From Miscanthus floridulus (taxonomy: Eukaryota > Streptophyta > Magnoliopsida > Poales > Poaceae): a stretch of DNA of 64,000 nt. Position 1 is the stretch's first letter; every line of letters starts with the position of its first letter. Positions 1-10,942 of the stretch are shown one piece after another. Location: contig NC_089582.1 in NCBI RefSeq assembly GCF_019320115.1, positions 117,000,637-117,064,636 on the forward strand. The letters are read 5' to 3'. Under the pieces are notes generated by a model. The model did not search any database. It saw only the letters and a list, made by a program, of their open reading frames with translations, and was not told the origin of the DNA. Position numbers and translations under genes: made by a program.

Positions 1-1360
1 AGGGCCTCCATCGAAGGGCTAGATGAGGCGAGGTGTCCTAGCTCCACCGGTCCCGAGGCCACCATTGAAACCCCGAACGTGGCAGGGCGGTTTGTTTCCA
101 CCAGCTCTAGGGGCACGTCCTCCCCCTCCTGCCTTGTGACAAGCCACGAGAAGGGCCCTGCCTACGGGATGGGTGACATGGAGCCATCATCCTCCTCCTC
201 TTCTTCTTCCTCTTCTTCTTTTGATGAGCCTTCACGCCGCTTCCCTCGCTGCTTCAACCGCTGATTCTTCTCCTCATCACCCTTATTCTTCTTCTTCCAT
301 TATTCATCCGTGGCATGATTTGTCGCCCTCATGGCTATGTGCTCTGGCAGCGATGTGATAGAGTCTCAGAAGACTAACCCCGCTGGTAGCTCAATGAAGC
401 CCGTGTTCAGCCGCATCATGGGATGCCCCGAGATTAGGAACATAGTGTTGGCCTCCCCCGTGGCCTTCTTGATGCACTGCATGACCTCACTGTCGTGAAG
501 CAAACCCTAGGCGAGTGTCATCTTGATGAGCTATGCACCGAGCGTCATCCCATACATCGAGACGATGCGTGCCATCAGGGGTGCCACCCTCCTCGCGTGA
601 TACCCCCTGATGACGCTAGCCCCACGGAGGTTGTGGGTCTTCAGGAACGCGATGGCATCAAGGAGGTCATGCATCCTCTTCTTCTCCTTGATGGGTGGCC
701 CCCATGGCCATGACAGTGGAACCTCTTCGATCAAACACCCAGAGAAGATGGGCAAGGGTGTGGAAGGGACGCCCTTTAGGTAGAACCAATGTGAGTGCCA
801 TCCCTTGTTGGATCTAGAGAGCTGGTAGGGCATGTACTCGGCCACCCATTACCCCTGGAGGTGGATGCCTGCACATCCAATTGGCACCAGGGTCTCCTGG
901 CCTCTCTCCTTCTTCTTCATCAAGGAGATAAAGAAATATCTCTAGAGCTCGAAGTGGGGCTCAATCCCTAGGTACCCCTTGCACATCACGATGAAGGTCG
1001 TGATATGCTGGATCCCGTTAGGGTTCAACTGCTGTAGCTCGATCTAATAATGGTGCAGCAGACCCTAGAAGAACAGGTGAGGAGGAACCATGAGTCCGTG
1101 CTCATGGAAGAGCGTAAAGGAGATAATGTAGCCGTCAGGCGGCGTCGGTGCCTCCTCATGGCTAGGTATAAGCCACTCCACCACATCAGTCCTCCCATAG
1201 AGAAGACCACGCTTGACGAGGCCCTCCATGCGCACATAGGTAACATCGGAGCGATGCCACGAATCCATGGAGGATGGAGGTGGCTATGGAGAAGCAAAGG
1301 TGGTGATAGAGGAGCGGAGGCTACAGATCTAGGCCTTCAGTGGTGGACTAGCAAGCATGG
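1..1360 (-). pseudogene. Antisense retrotransposon-associated gene ('putative gypsy type transposon' family), decayed and 3'-truncated by the window
   Basis: Read on the minus strand, a start near 1360 or the in-frame Met at 1268 leads into a frame I recognise from many grass gypsy elements. It has a segment with EEAPTPPDGYIISFT (about 1180-1110), then a 104-codon open block at 845-531 containing YMPYQLSRSNKGWHSHWFYL, WGPPIKEKKR and RRVAPLMARIVSMYGMT. Further on, at about 240-180, comes an acidic Lys/Glu-rich tail. Several in-frame stops break it: TAG near 1330 and 1285, TAG at the LFF and HHY positions near 1065-1040, TAG near 945 and TAA near 858. It lies antisense to the element's LTR. The function of this protein family is unknown to me; the Pfam label calls it a putative gypsy-type transposon protein. 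It is not functional in this copy. Confidence 0.65.
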
Positions 1361-1439
1361 CAGATCCGAACGGTGACGATGGAGAAATAGAGAAGGTAAG
1401 GCTACGGTTTCAATGTGCAAAAACATAAAGGGGGAGGCT

Positions 1440-1449
1440 GCTATTTATA
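1440..1449 (-). promoter_or_regulatory. TATA box of the antisense gene
   Basis: The minus strand reads CTTATAAATAG here, a good plant TATA box. It lies about 85 bp before the first candidate ATG of the antisense frame (near 1360) on the same strand, with a short pyrimidine-rich leader between. This suggests the accessory gene has its own promoter rather than relying on the LTR. Inferred from sequence only. Confidence 0.45.
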
Positions 1450-2287
1450 AGGCAGAGTGGGGCGAGAAGGCGAACCACGTCATGTCACCTCCCTTCGAAG
1501 ATCATGTGCACGAAATCTTCGTCCACGATGACGGTTCACCAGTTCAATGGGCCAAGAACCGTCATAGGTAAGAAGGGATCTAGAGCTAAAAATACTCCTA
1601 CGTCCCATTTAGGACTAGGAGTTCGAAGACTGGCCCATCGATAGGTTCACAGCTGCTCTAGGGCACCCTTAGAGCGAGAGGTGGAAAGGGATGGGCCCAC
1701 TAGTGATCAGTACCCGGGCATACGAGCGCTGCGGGCATCCTAGCCCATGTTCGAGTCTTAGTTGGTTCCCAGTTCATGGTTTTTCCTCAAAAAAAGTCAA
1801 TGAGCCCTTGGGACCAGCCAAATGGACCTAAGAACTATATGGACTGACCGCCAAGAGTCTAGAGTCAATCACCAACTGACCCATGCTGGACCCCCGTGAA
1901 CCGGAAGTCGAGGCCCCACTCGGACTAGCCTATTAATAGCTCACCGAGCACCATGTTTTGTCCATCACAAAGACAAGCTGACCCTCGACCGGACCCCTGC
2001 TATGCATGGGGGCTCGAGAAAAGTTGGACTCGCAAGGAGACCAAACGGGCGGTCATGGTATGATGGTGGACCGATCGGATCCAGTGGACTAGAATTAAGA
2101 AAAATCTTTCTAACCTCCTGAATTCTATGGTTACATGCCCCCAAGAGGACCGATCATGACAAAAGGGAACCGTCGCCCTACCAGGACATGCCATGGGCTA
2201 CAAAAAGAAGGCCAAGGCCCTCAGAGTCCTCCTGTCCGGAAAGGCCTCTAAAGGAGTATTGTACTCCTCTGTAGGCTCAGGGGCTAC

Positions 2288-3535
2288 TATCTGGTATTGA
2301 TATTAGGGATACCCAAAGCAAGGAAGTTAGCACCCACACTGACTTCCCTGGATGGAGCAAGACGTATTAAAAAGTCTCACCCAACCTCGAGCCCATAGGG
2401 GTCTCACCCGAGGCCACGGGCTCCATCTCGCCCGACCACTTGGGTTCGTGCTCTGTCTCGCCTGACCCCTTGGGTTCGTGATCCATCTCACCCGACCCCT
2501 TGGGTTCATGATTCATCTTGCCTGACCCCTTGGGTTCATGCTCTGTGTTGCCCGGCCCCAATGCCACGGGCCTTGTCTCGCCTGACCCCTTGGGTTCATC
2601 CTTCATCTTGCCCGACCCTGAGGCCACAGGCTTTGTCTTGCCTGGCCCCTTAGATGTGGGCTTCGTCTTGCTTGACCCTGAGGATGTGGTTTCCATCTCG
2701 CCCAAGGCCGCGGGCTCCATCTTGCCTGACCCCTTGGGTTCACGCTCTATCTCGCCCGACGGGGACCCATACCGCCGCCAACCACTCCAGGTCCAAGCGT
2801 ATGGGCCTGGATCAAAACTCTGACACCAGGGAAGAGATTGGCAATACTCGATATAACCTGTGGCCATGATGAGCCATACCTAAGGATTCACATCAAGAAC
2901 AGTGTCGGGCGTGCTGGTGCTGTTCTACCTAACCCTCGTACAAACGTTGATAGGCGCGTTAGTTCACCACGACGTCCGCTAGGATAGAATGGAACGCCAT
3001 GACCGGTAGATGACGCCTGCGCATGGTGCCAGCGATAAATAGGGGCACAACGTGGAATCATCCTTGTTGACATCAATAGGATCAGTGGGACCTACGTGAA
3101 GGAGGAGAAGGACCCAGCGATCCTAGAAGCCTTCTTCCCGCTCTCTCTCGTTCTTCTCCTCTTCCTCCACTATAACTCGTGCTTTCCCTTCACCAATAAA
3201 AGGGAAAGCACAGTGCCTCATGAAGGGGGATCCAAATCCCCACGAAGCTAGATCACGAGATAAAGACACAAGAGCATGACACGAGCACACGGCTGAGCAG
3301 CAATCGAGCTCTCAGCACCCATTCACTCCTTCCACCAGAGAATTGGGATTTTTTTTCCTCTCTCACCCATTTGTAACCCCTACTACAAACCAAGTGTCGG
3401 TAACACGAGCAGTAGCAAACTAGACATAGGGACATTCTGCTCAAACCAGTATAAACCCTTATGTCCTCCGAGCACACCATCCGAGCTAGACGCGCAAATA
3501 CAAATTTACTCATCGGTGGTTCGAAAACATTGACA
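2288..3535 (+). repeat. 3' LTR of the left-edge gypsy element
   Basis: The LTR runs from the TATCTGGTATTG after GGGGCTAC to AACATTGACA at 3535, about 1.25 kb. The right half has the usual plus-strand LTR order: GATAAATAGGGGC near 3032, a pyrimidine-rich stretch, the TTCACCAATAAAAGGGAAAG region at about 3188-3207, and a U5-like end. The expected 5' dinucleotide TG has become TA if the boundary is right. The other LTR is outside the window, so no TSD can be tested. Confidence 0.65.
2420..2765 (+). repeat. 30-bp minisatellite inside the LTR
   Basis: About eleven tandem copies of a 30-bp unit built around TCTCGCCTGACCCCTTGGGT and ending in TTCATGCTCTG-like variants. The unit is a multiple of three, so a decapeptide repeat stays open on the minus strand (HEPKGSGEMD-type units) and partly on the plus strand. 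Some units have diverged to GAGGCCACAGGC-type forms. I read it as repeat expansion inside an LTR, not as a protein gene. Confidence 0.75.
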
Positions 3536-3572
3536 GACATTCTTAGGGAGTATTTATCAATAAATAGTTTTA
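3536..3572. other. Short spacer between gypsy LTR and SINE
   Basis: AT-rich DNA between the LTR end and the SINE target duplication. Nothing else is visible. Confidence 0.5.
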
Positions 3573-3626
3573 AAATATAAAAATGAGTGACTAATCATAG
3601 ATTAGTTGGTTGGGTTGCTGGTGGTG

Positions 3627-6600
3627 TGTAACACCCTCAGTGTTACGCCCTGAACCAACTACTAAATCATGTCATGAGCATCGTGTTTATGTAATAATGC
3701 ATGCGATAGAAGGTGTTGATAAATTTCTAGTAGCCTAAAATAATCATTAAAAATGTTAAATCAATGTTGATGCAATAGCTCATGTATATCAATTACCGTT
3801 TAAAACTAATTTTTATGAATCAAAAATACTATAGAACATGAGTGTGATAAATAAAATTGGAAGTGCAAACTTTGTAGATGACAATGAAATACTTGCTGTT
3901 GAAAAATAATATTGCTTAGTAATATTTTAAATAGCTTAGAAATGCAATTTAAAATAGAGTTCAACTCAAAAGACTTAGAAAATTTCAAGCTTGTGTACAG
4001 CTGGACATTGCCAAGTTTAGCAATTTATTTAGAGAGATTGGGTTAGAGGGTGATGCGGTGTTTTAGCTCGGCTGAGCAGCCTTATGTATCAGTTTGATTG
4101 TGGTGAAGTCGGTTATGGTTTAGAGGCAATGGTTTAGTGGTAGTCGCTGCTTTAAAATCCATGCACAGCATGTTCTCGGGCTAGCCCTCTAGGCTAGGCA
4201 AGGTCACCAGGCCATGGGGGTGTGCCGTCATGGCGTTGGCACGCTCTGCGTGTGCACGTGCGCTGCCATGCTTGGCTGGCCTAGTCGCCCGCCCCGTGAA
4301 GATGGCTGGCTCTAGCCCGGATGACCACTGCTGTTGTTGCCACGCTACAGTGCTCTGTGTCGCTACCGTTGTCGCCATTTATGGCATGAGGTCATGTCGT
4401 CGTCGCCTTGCCATTTATGGCACTACAGCGCGCGAGTCACATCAGCAGCGAGCACGTGGCCACCGGCTGTGCGCCAGGCTAGGCCTAGCCGCCACTGCTC
4501 CGCGCCATGTGCACATACTGCCAAGTCGTGCACAGGAGTGCACTCTGCCTTCTCTATCACCCTACCTCACCCTATAGCACATGTTCATAGCCGCTCACCT
4601 TACCTACCCCACTCTGGCTCATACCGCCCCTGCCTTATTGCGACGCCGAGTTGCCGCATACACTTGACCACACAGGCACTCCTAAAGGCTCCACCCGAGC
4701 ATTAAACATGCAACCCCTGCCCTTGCTTGTGAGGTTGTGTCCTCGTACTGCCATGCCTTGTAGTGTCTTGGCCGGTCCACGTTAAGTCATGGCCATTGTC
4801 CACAACATAGCAGCGGCAGCACACCATTCCTTCCTTTCAAATTCACTAGCTTGGGCTTCACAGCACAATTCCCCGCACCATTGGATGGCATGGGTAGTCA
4901 GCTACGCACCCTGTTCTCCTCAAGCCCGGCCGATCACTACCGACAGATAATTTGGCGTTTTGCTCACCGCCGGCCGTGGGCACCGCCGAATCAGTAGGTT
5001 GGGAGGTAAGGCATGTAGGAGTGGTAGCAGTTCAATTGCTCGTAACCCTGCACTCGCCTTGACTCCCTCTATCCGGTGCTCACACTATTTTGGCTAGCGA
5101 ACTCATCGAAGATGTGGTGATGCGCCAGTGTCCATCATAGGGTGCCGTCGCCCACTCAATTATGCATGGCCACACCGCCATGGTGCTTCCGAGCTTCAAC
5201 CATCGGTAGTGCGTACACCATGATGAGCTATGAATGCTTCTCCACCATCTCTATTTTGCCATGAGGGCGTAGGCTCACCGAAACAGTCGCGACGCCGCCG
5301 TGGATTGCCGCTCGCTGCTGTAGCCCACGACAGTGCGCCTCTGAGTCCCTAACCACCACCCATCCTTACACGTTTAGCTGTAGATGGTGGTCGGCCCCTT
5401 ACTTTCGTCGTAGCGAGCCTAGTTTGCCCGGCATAACCGCCGTTGCTGCCGGTGTGTCGTGCCACAGCGCGCGGGTGCGTCGAGGACCGCCATGTTGCAA
5501 AGGCAACACATTCTAGGGTCTTTAATGCAAAGCGTGAATCTGTAGTAATAGTGTTTTGTTTCTCCGCGTGATTATTCAAAAACCCAAGCCCTCTTTTGCA
5601 AAACGCGAGCGCGTGCGGGCGCCCCGGCCTTGGGCCATGCTAGGCCGCCGCGACACGCGCGCAGCCGCACCGCGCTGGGCTGTTAGGCCGATACGATCGC
5701 CACCGACCCTTTTTCCTTTTCTAAGAATTTTCTAATTTAGTTTCTAAGGTAAACTTGTAAATTCAATATAAAATTGTGTAGTTAACCAAAAATTGTGAAA
5801 CCAATTTTGTTAAGTTCATAAAATCATGATCTATCTGGTAGTATATTTTGTTCACACAGTTTTATAATATTCTCAGAAGTGATCTAATTAAATTCAGATG
5901 CTTAATATTGTTAAAATATAAACTTGTAGGAATTGTTGTGATAAATTGGTGATAATATTTGATCTGAAACTTTCACAGTAAATTTCTAACATTATTAGGT
6001 GCTCACTGTAATTTTTGTAGCTCCATAATAATTAGTTTGTTGGGTAGCTTAATGAGCCCTAGTTCGTAAATATAGGTTTAATCATTAAAATGTCGAAACA
6101 CCTTGGGATTTTACAACTAAAACATTTTTTCGGAGGCAAAGCCTTACTTGGCGACATGGATACATAGACTAGTACGTTAGTCATTAAAGCTAGCTCGTTA
6201 GCTTGCGGAGTGTAATCATATATTTAAGAGTTGCGGTTACCGTTGATTAATTATATCTCTGCGTTGCATCCACATATATAATAATAGGAACAATGATGGA
6301 TCATGGAGTCAACCGATGTAGCAGAAAAGATGATGCCTTGATGATCATGTCACTATGATGGAATGCTAACTTTTGGTTATATCTTACCCAGGCAAGCCCT
6401 AGTGCAAAACCCCTATTATTCTGCACTTTATCTTATGCTTGTGCATTAAGTTTTAAGGAGTTGAATGAAAACCACTTGCATATATATATCCTTATCCTAT
6501 GAGTACTACTAGTATGTCAGGATCATGTAGATTGCAATATTATAGGATCTGGTAGAAGTCGTGTGATTACCTATCACTCACGAGAGATATGAAAGATATT

Positions 6601-7861
6601 ATTGTTGTTATTATATACTATCACATGGAATATATATGAATGATAATTGGAGACCAGGCAGAATGGTACTTTGGATCTGGACTTGGTTAGGCATTCGAGT
6701 GAGGCTCGGATTGCACTTGTTCCGCCTGTGTCAATTGAGGACCGTCCGTTGCTGTGGATGGTAGTCAGGTCACAGACTTATTATCCTGAGCACATACTTG
6801 CTTATGAGAGCGGGAAGGCTCGTTGCTCTCTTGTCGTGGGTTCTGGCTCTTTCTGGACCGACTGATTGGAGGAGGGATGGTGGAGGTCTAAGCACCACAC
6901 TGAGTCCAGGACTCAAGAGTAGGGGCTTGGAGTCTAAGTTTGGACGGGGACCTAGACCCCTTGACAGGAGAGTGGTGGGTTAGTCTTGCTTCTGCCTGGG
7001 ACACAAGCGGGGCGTGTGTTTCAGGGTACCCAGCTGGGATACATTAGTTCGCGAATTGTCGTGTGATACGGTACGACTTGGCTATGGTCTAGCAGCGTAG
7101 TAAGAACTGGAATATGAAATATGGTAAAATGGTTCTGATTGCTTACCACCTGCTTGAAAGTAGCATAGGTGCTTACATAGAATGGTTAGTTAAATAAACT
7201 AATGATGACTGCTAATAAAATTAAATATAAGGACGCACGTTAGTAATGCTTCCGCAGATGCAAAAACCCACAAGCCAAATGAGCCTTGCATATCCTTAGA
7301 GTCTTTTATTTTTCTCTTGTCGGGTAAGTCTTGCTGAGTACAATCGAGTACTTAGGGTTCTATTTTCCCCTGTTGCAGGTGATCGAATGATACGTAGAGT
7401 TGACCCTTGTGTGTGGAAACCTTCTGGTGGGCTCAGAGAGGATTTCTTTTCCGCTACGACCGTAGTGTTTATTTATAACCCTTCCTAAAGTTTTTTTTAT
7501 ATAAAAAGATATAAAATCTGCTAGCATCTCTTGTATGAAAATATCCACTATGTTAATGCTCCACCATGTCATTAAATTAATCTTGCTTCCTCTGTAACTC
7601 TGATAACATTGTTATATTCTGCTGTTAAACTAAATTAAGGTAATATTCTGGTACTGTAATAAAGTGATGTAAGAATTGACTTAAGAATGTTGTAAGCTTT
7701 ATTATGTCATTTATGATCCTGATGGAAAAATATGAATTTTTGAGTTCTTCCTTGTGGTGAGCTCGACGGAACTGCGTAGTTTAGTGTCCTCTCTTGAGTA
7801 CTTAGTGTCTAATGGAAGACAAGTACTCCTGTGAGACATTAGATTAGGCGGTTATGCCACA
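3627..7861 (+). mobile_element. Solo LTR (4,235 bp) inside the SINE
   Basis: It begins TGTAACACCCTCAGTG at 3627 and ends GGTTATGCCACA at 7861. It is flanked by the 5-bp duplication TGGTG at 3622-3626 and 7862-7866. No internal domain or second LTR is present, so it arose by recombination between two LTRs. Both ends and about the last 1.8 kb (6050-7861) match, in reverse complement, the LTRs of the LARD-2 element at 21145-33521. The 5' two-thirds are different. A GC-rich block at about 4170-5690 contains chance open frames only. Confidence 0.88.
7324..7378 (+). promoter_or_regulatory. Conserved LTR hairpin module (solo LTR)
   Basis: GTAAGT at 7324, inverted repeat CTGAGTAC (7334-7341) / GTACTTAG (7348-7355), then TTTTCCCC and TTGCAG at 7373-7378. 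It lies about 480-540 bp before the LTR end, the same relative place as in the LARD LTRs. Confidence 0.5.
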
Positions 7862-8160
7862 TGGTGGAACCTGCCTACCTGGGTTCAAGTTGTCGACTTG
7901 GCACGGGTGCTCGCATTTTCCAGGATTTAACGATGCTATGCTTTCAATGGTAGGCGACGTCCCTATCGACAACGAGGCGGCTGTGGTGACTTCGTGAATC
8001 TCGAGATCTGCGGGCTCAGTCCTTCAAAGGTGCTCATAGGGGTATCTCGAGGTGCTCGTAGAGGTAGGATTTGCATACGTGTGTTCATATGGGTGAGTGT
8101 GCGTGCGTGTTGTGGGCGTCTACGTTGTACTGTGTAATTCTCAAATAAATATAAAAATGA

Positions 8161-8750
8161 TTTCATCAATACATGAATAGCTAGAGTACTTAAAATGAAT
8201 ATGATTAGCCCTATTAAAAATAATAACCTTTATGTATGGTTAATAGCAAAATTAATATAATATTAATTAGCCATAGAGATAAATTTTAAATAGTTTACAA
8301 GATGCATATCATTTGCTATATTAAAGTTGATATCATTTGCGTTGCTGATTACTCATAGATATAAGTTTGAGATGTATTTACAGGACAATGTCAGATACGG
8401 AGTATTTCATATATTTTTTTCAAATACTGATGTGGAATCAAGCAGTGAAGAATCATAGAAAACGAATATGGATGCATTCACTGAATTAGTATCCACATTA
8501 AATTAAAAAAGGATACGGATATCAACATTGACGTTGAAATGAATACACCGGATCTTTTGCAATCCAAAACGATCCCTGTTCACAGGTGGTGAGAGAAGAA
8601 TTCAAGGTCCAGCCAGCCAGTCAGGAGGCAGGACACTGCACCCCCAACATTATTAAACCAGCGGCAGGCGTGCATCGGTCGGAGATCGGGCAACGCGCCC
8701 AATGGCAAACCTGCAGGTCCGTCCCCCTCCAACTTCGGTGGCCGGTGGCC
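8161..8750. other. AT-rich non-coding DNA
   Basis: No supported gene. The stretch 8390-8560, with repeated GATACGGA and AAACGAATA words, looks like decayed repetitive DNA of a type common in grass intergenic regions. Confidence 0.5.
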
Positions 8751-8751
8751 C

Positions 8752-8848
8752 CGTTCGTTCCGTTAATTTGGTTTATGATATGTTTATGATAATTTATTAT
8801 GAAAGAAAAATATTATTTGTCTGTTGAAAAGTCACGCTATGAACAGGA
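8752..8848. mobile_element. Diverged short MITE
   Basis: Its ends are CGTTCGTTCCGTTAATTTGG and CTATGAACAGG, with ATAATTTATTATGAAAGAAA in the middle. The same ATTTATTGTGAAAGAAAAA core and GTTCG/CGAAC ends are seen in the better copy at 55725-55839. No clear TSD. Confidence 0.45.
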
Positions 8849-8849
8849 C

Positions 8850-9333
8850 GAGAAATCCCAGAACCACCGCCAGACGTGGCAAAGACCGGCGCCTCGGTGG
8901 GTAAAGGCAAATGTTGATGCATCCTTCCATGCAGGGTGCCGTTCAGCTGCTTTCGGGATTGCCCTCCGTGATTAAGATGGAAGATTCTGTGGGGGGAAAG
9001 CTAAGCTATATGGTATGATGTTTGCCTGGATGCACTAGCTGCAGAAGCCATAGCCTGCCGCGACGGACTCGTTTATTCTCTGAACCAGGGAGTCAGGAAA
9101 CTACACTTGGAGACCGATTGTCAGGTTTTAGTCAATCTATGGATGAGTCGGGCCAAGCAGAAATCGGTGATTGCCCCTTTTTACTGCAACAGATTGAGGA
9201 CCTGAGCCGGAGTTTCGAAGATTTTTACTTGAGATTCAGTAGTTGAACTCGTAAGAAAGTAGCTCATGTAATTGCTCATACGGTGTCCCGAGATAACCAG
9301 GTGGCGGAGTGGCTTACAACCCCACCGGCTTAG
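8850..9333 (+). pseudogene. RNase H-like (RVT_3 type) pseudogene from a non-LTR element
   Basis: Across frameshifts the plus strand gives WVKANVDASFHAG (from 8898), then FGIALRD followed by a stop. An AEAIACRDGL-like segment follows, then KLHLETDCQVLVNLW (about 9095-9140) and VAHVIAHTVSRDNQVAEWL (about 9257-9315), ending in TAG at 9331. The Asp in NVD, the ETD motif and the His near the end are the usual landmarks of the plant RNase H-like domain found at the end of LINE ORF2 and in related host genes. At least two frameshifts and several stops make it non-functional. It could be a LINE remnant or a decayed member of the host family. Confidence 0.7.
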
Positions 9334-9345
9334 AGGACGTCATCA

Positions 9346-9440
9346 GCCTGTTCGTTTGATCGTGGCTCGTTGTAAATGATCGTAAATTTCTAGTCGGAAT
9401 AGTATTTTTCTATCATACAAATCAGCCAGCAATACTTCTT
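9346..9440. mobile_element. Possible MITE remnant
   Basis: Starts CTGTTCGTTTGATCGTGG and has CATACAAATCAGCCAGCAAT near its right side. This resembles the grass MITE family with CTGTTCGTTTG ends. The right terminus is not clear. Confidence 0.35.
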
Positions 9441-10357
9441 CACGAATACTAGTACGTACTACCACATACGGGCCGGTCGGTAGGTATGACATGATGGTAG
9501 TCACGCGCGCCGAACGAATACCAGTGCAGCAGCACCCGGCCGACACATGATTCAGACGACCAGCCGGCCGGGAACACGTACGACGGCACACTAGCTAGGA
9601 GTAGCTGCTTCTGTCAACCGGACGCAGTAATCACGTCACGTCCTTCTCGTACGACAAACCCTGCGGCGTAGTGGGATCGGAGCCGGGGCCCGGGAGAGGC
9701 CGGAGGCGGCGGCATAACGTACGGCACGTCACATCGCGTGCGTTACGTTGCATCACGGCAGCTGCGCCACCCAGCTAGGCACACACAGAGTGGTTAGTTA
9801 GACTGTGAGAGAGAGGCCGGATGCGTACAGTGAGTTAACCTGCAGTGCACAACGGGTGCGCGTGACCGCGTCGCTCGCTCGCTAAGTCGATACGTAGTAT
9901 CTAGAGATAGCCTGCCGAATTGCCGATTGCCGATCAATGCGCAATCGCCCGGACGGTAGTAGTCGCTTAACAGGAGCCCATTATCCCAAAAAAACAAACT
10001 AAACAAGGCAGGAGCCCTACGAGAGAAGGCTGATGGAGACCCACCCAGGCCGTTCCGCTTCGTTTTTCATGAGCCATAATCCCATAACCCGAACGTAAAG
10101 GAAAAAGTCCACGTTACCTTCTCAACCTTCGCGAAAATCCGTTTTTTCTTCCTAAACTCTAAAACCGGATAAAACATCTCCCTCAACTTTTTAAAACAGC
10201 TGTTATAAACAGTTTTGAAGACAGTTTTGTCTTCTTTTATATTGATTTCGGCTGAATCTTTGAAAAAGCCTAGTTCTTGAATGAACGTAGAGAAAAACGC
10301 TTGGAAATTTAGCTGTACAGAGATCTACTGGTAATCAGAGATCGCTCACCATGGTAT
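9441..10357. other. Intergenic DNA without supported features
   Basis: Mixed-composition DNA. The part 10090-10340 resembles low-copy MITE or MULE debris, but no boundaries can be drawn. I see no gene. Confidence 0.4.
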
Positions 10358-10360
10358 TAC

Positions 10361-10601
10361 GTGCTTGTTTAGTTCTCAAAAAGTTTCCCAAAAAGTGCTA
10401 CAGTAGCCATTACATCAAATCTTGCGATATGTGCATGGAGCATTAAATGTAGACAAAAAAAAAACTAATTACACAGTTTGGTTGAAAATTGCGAGACGAA
10501 CGTTTTGAGCCTAATTAGTACATGATTGAACACTAATTGTCAAATAAAAACGAAAATGCTACAGTAGTCAAATTTCTAAAATTCACGAACTAAACACGCA
10601 C
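10361..10601. mobile_element. MITE, internally deleted, with TIRs GTGCTTGTTTAGTTC / GTGCGTGTTTAGTTC
   Basis: A 241-bp element with inverted ends flanked by the 3-bp duplication TAC (10358-10360 and 10602-10604). Internally it has GCATGGAGCATTAAATGTAG and ATTGCGAGACGAACGTTTTG, the same body as the longer copy at 61083-61411. The 3-bp TSD suggests PIF/Harbinger-like origin, but I do not assign it firmly. Confidence 0.7.
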
Positions 10602-10604
10602 TAC

Positions 10605-10942
10605 CAAGATCTCTCGACAATACTGCCGTTCGGAATTCTGATGGATCGCCAATAACCCATGTCTCTTGGGCCATTTTTCCATGCCTCCATGATAGGTACT
10701 TCTTCGTTTGTGAGTGTGAAATTGCAGCACCCTAAACAGTCGATCACAATGCAATGTCACCTCACAGGAAATGTTCCATGCGCGTGCATGACGCGCTCAG
10801 ATACGCATAACGCAACAGGACCTCGATATAAGAGAATCCAGCATTAAGTGCCAACATACGCACATGTAGCCATCTATATATACTGTTATTACCAAACATG
10901 TGCACGAGAAACAAACAAGTGCCAACATACAGCAACAAGAGG
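10605..10942. other. Intergenic DNA before the tandem array
   Basis: No supported gene. A short direct repeat AAGTGCCAACATAC occurs near 10847 and 10917. Confidence 0.4.

Larger units (their letters stand above)
1..2287 (+). mobile_element. 3' internal part of a Ty3/gypsy LTR retrotransposon, cut by the window edge
   Basis: This stretch lies directly upstream of an LTR (2288-3535) in plus orientation, so it is the last part of the internal domain. Its 5' part is outside the window. No plus-strand gag, protease, RT or integrase frame is visible. The recognisable coding sequence lies on the opposite strand (1-1360). From about 1450 to 2287 there is non-coding spacer, ending in CTCAGGGGCTAC just before the LTR, a place where related grass elements carry their polypurine tract. 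An antisense gene between pol and the 3' LTR is known from grass gypsy families such as Grande. I cannot name the family from this fragment. Confidence 0.7.
3587..8146 (+). mobile_element. tRNA-derived SINE (about 320 bp) split by a solo LTR
   Basis: The SINE consists of 3587-3626 and 7867-8146. The head carries an A-box-like stretch (ATTAGTTGGTTGGG) and, after the interruption, a B box GGTTCAAGT at 7882-7890. The body includes ACTTGGCACGGGTGCTCGC, and the tail (GTGTTGTGGGCGTCTACG, then TTGTACTGTG) resembles grass LINE 3' ends. A perfect 14-bp target-site duplication, AAATATAAAAATGA, flanks the whole structure at 3573-3586 and 8147-8160. It is similar to maize-type LINE-tailed SINEs; the exact family is not certain. 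Confidence 0.7.

Noticed and set aside
79..264. Ser-rich open frame near the left edge
   Set aside because: It is the reverse reading of the acidic Glu/Lys tail of the antisense retroelement gene.
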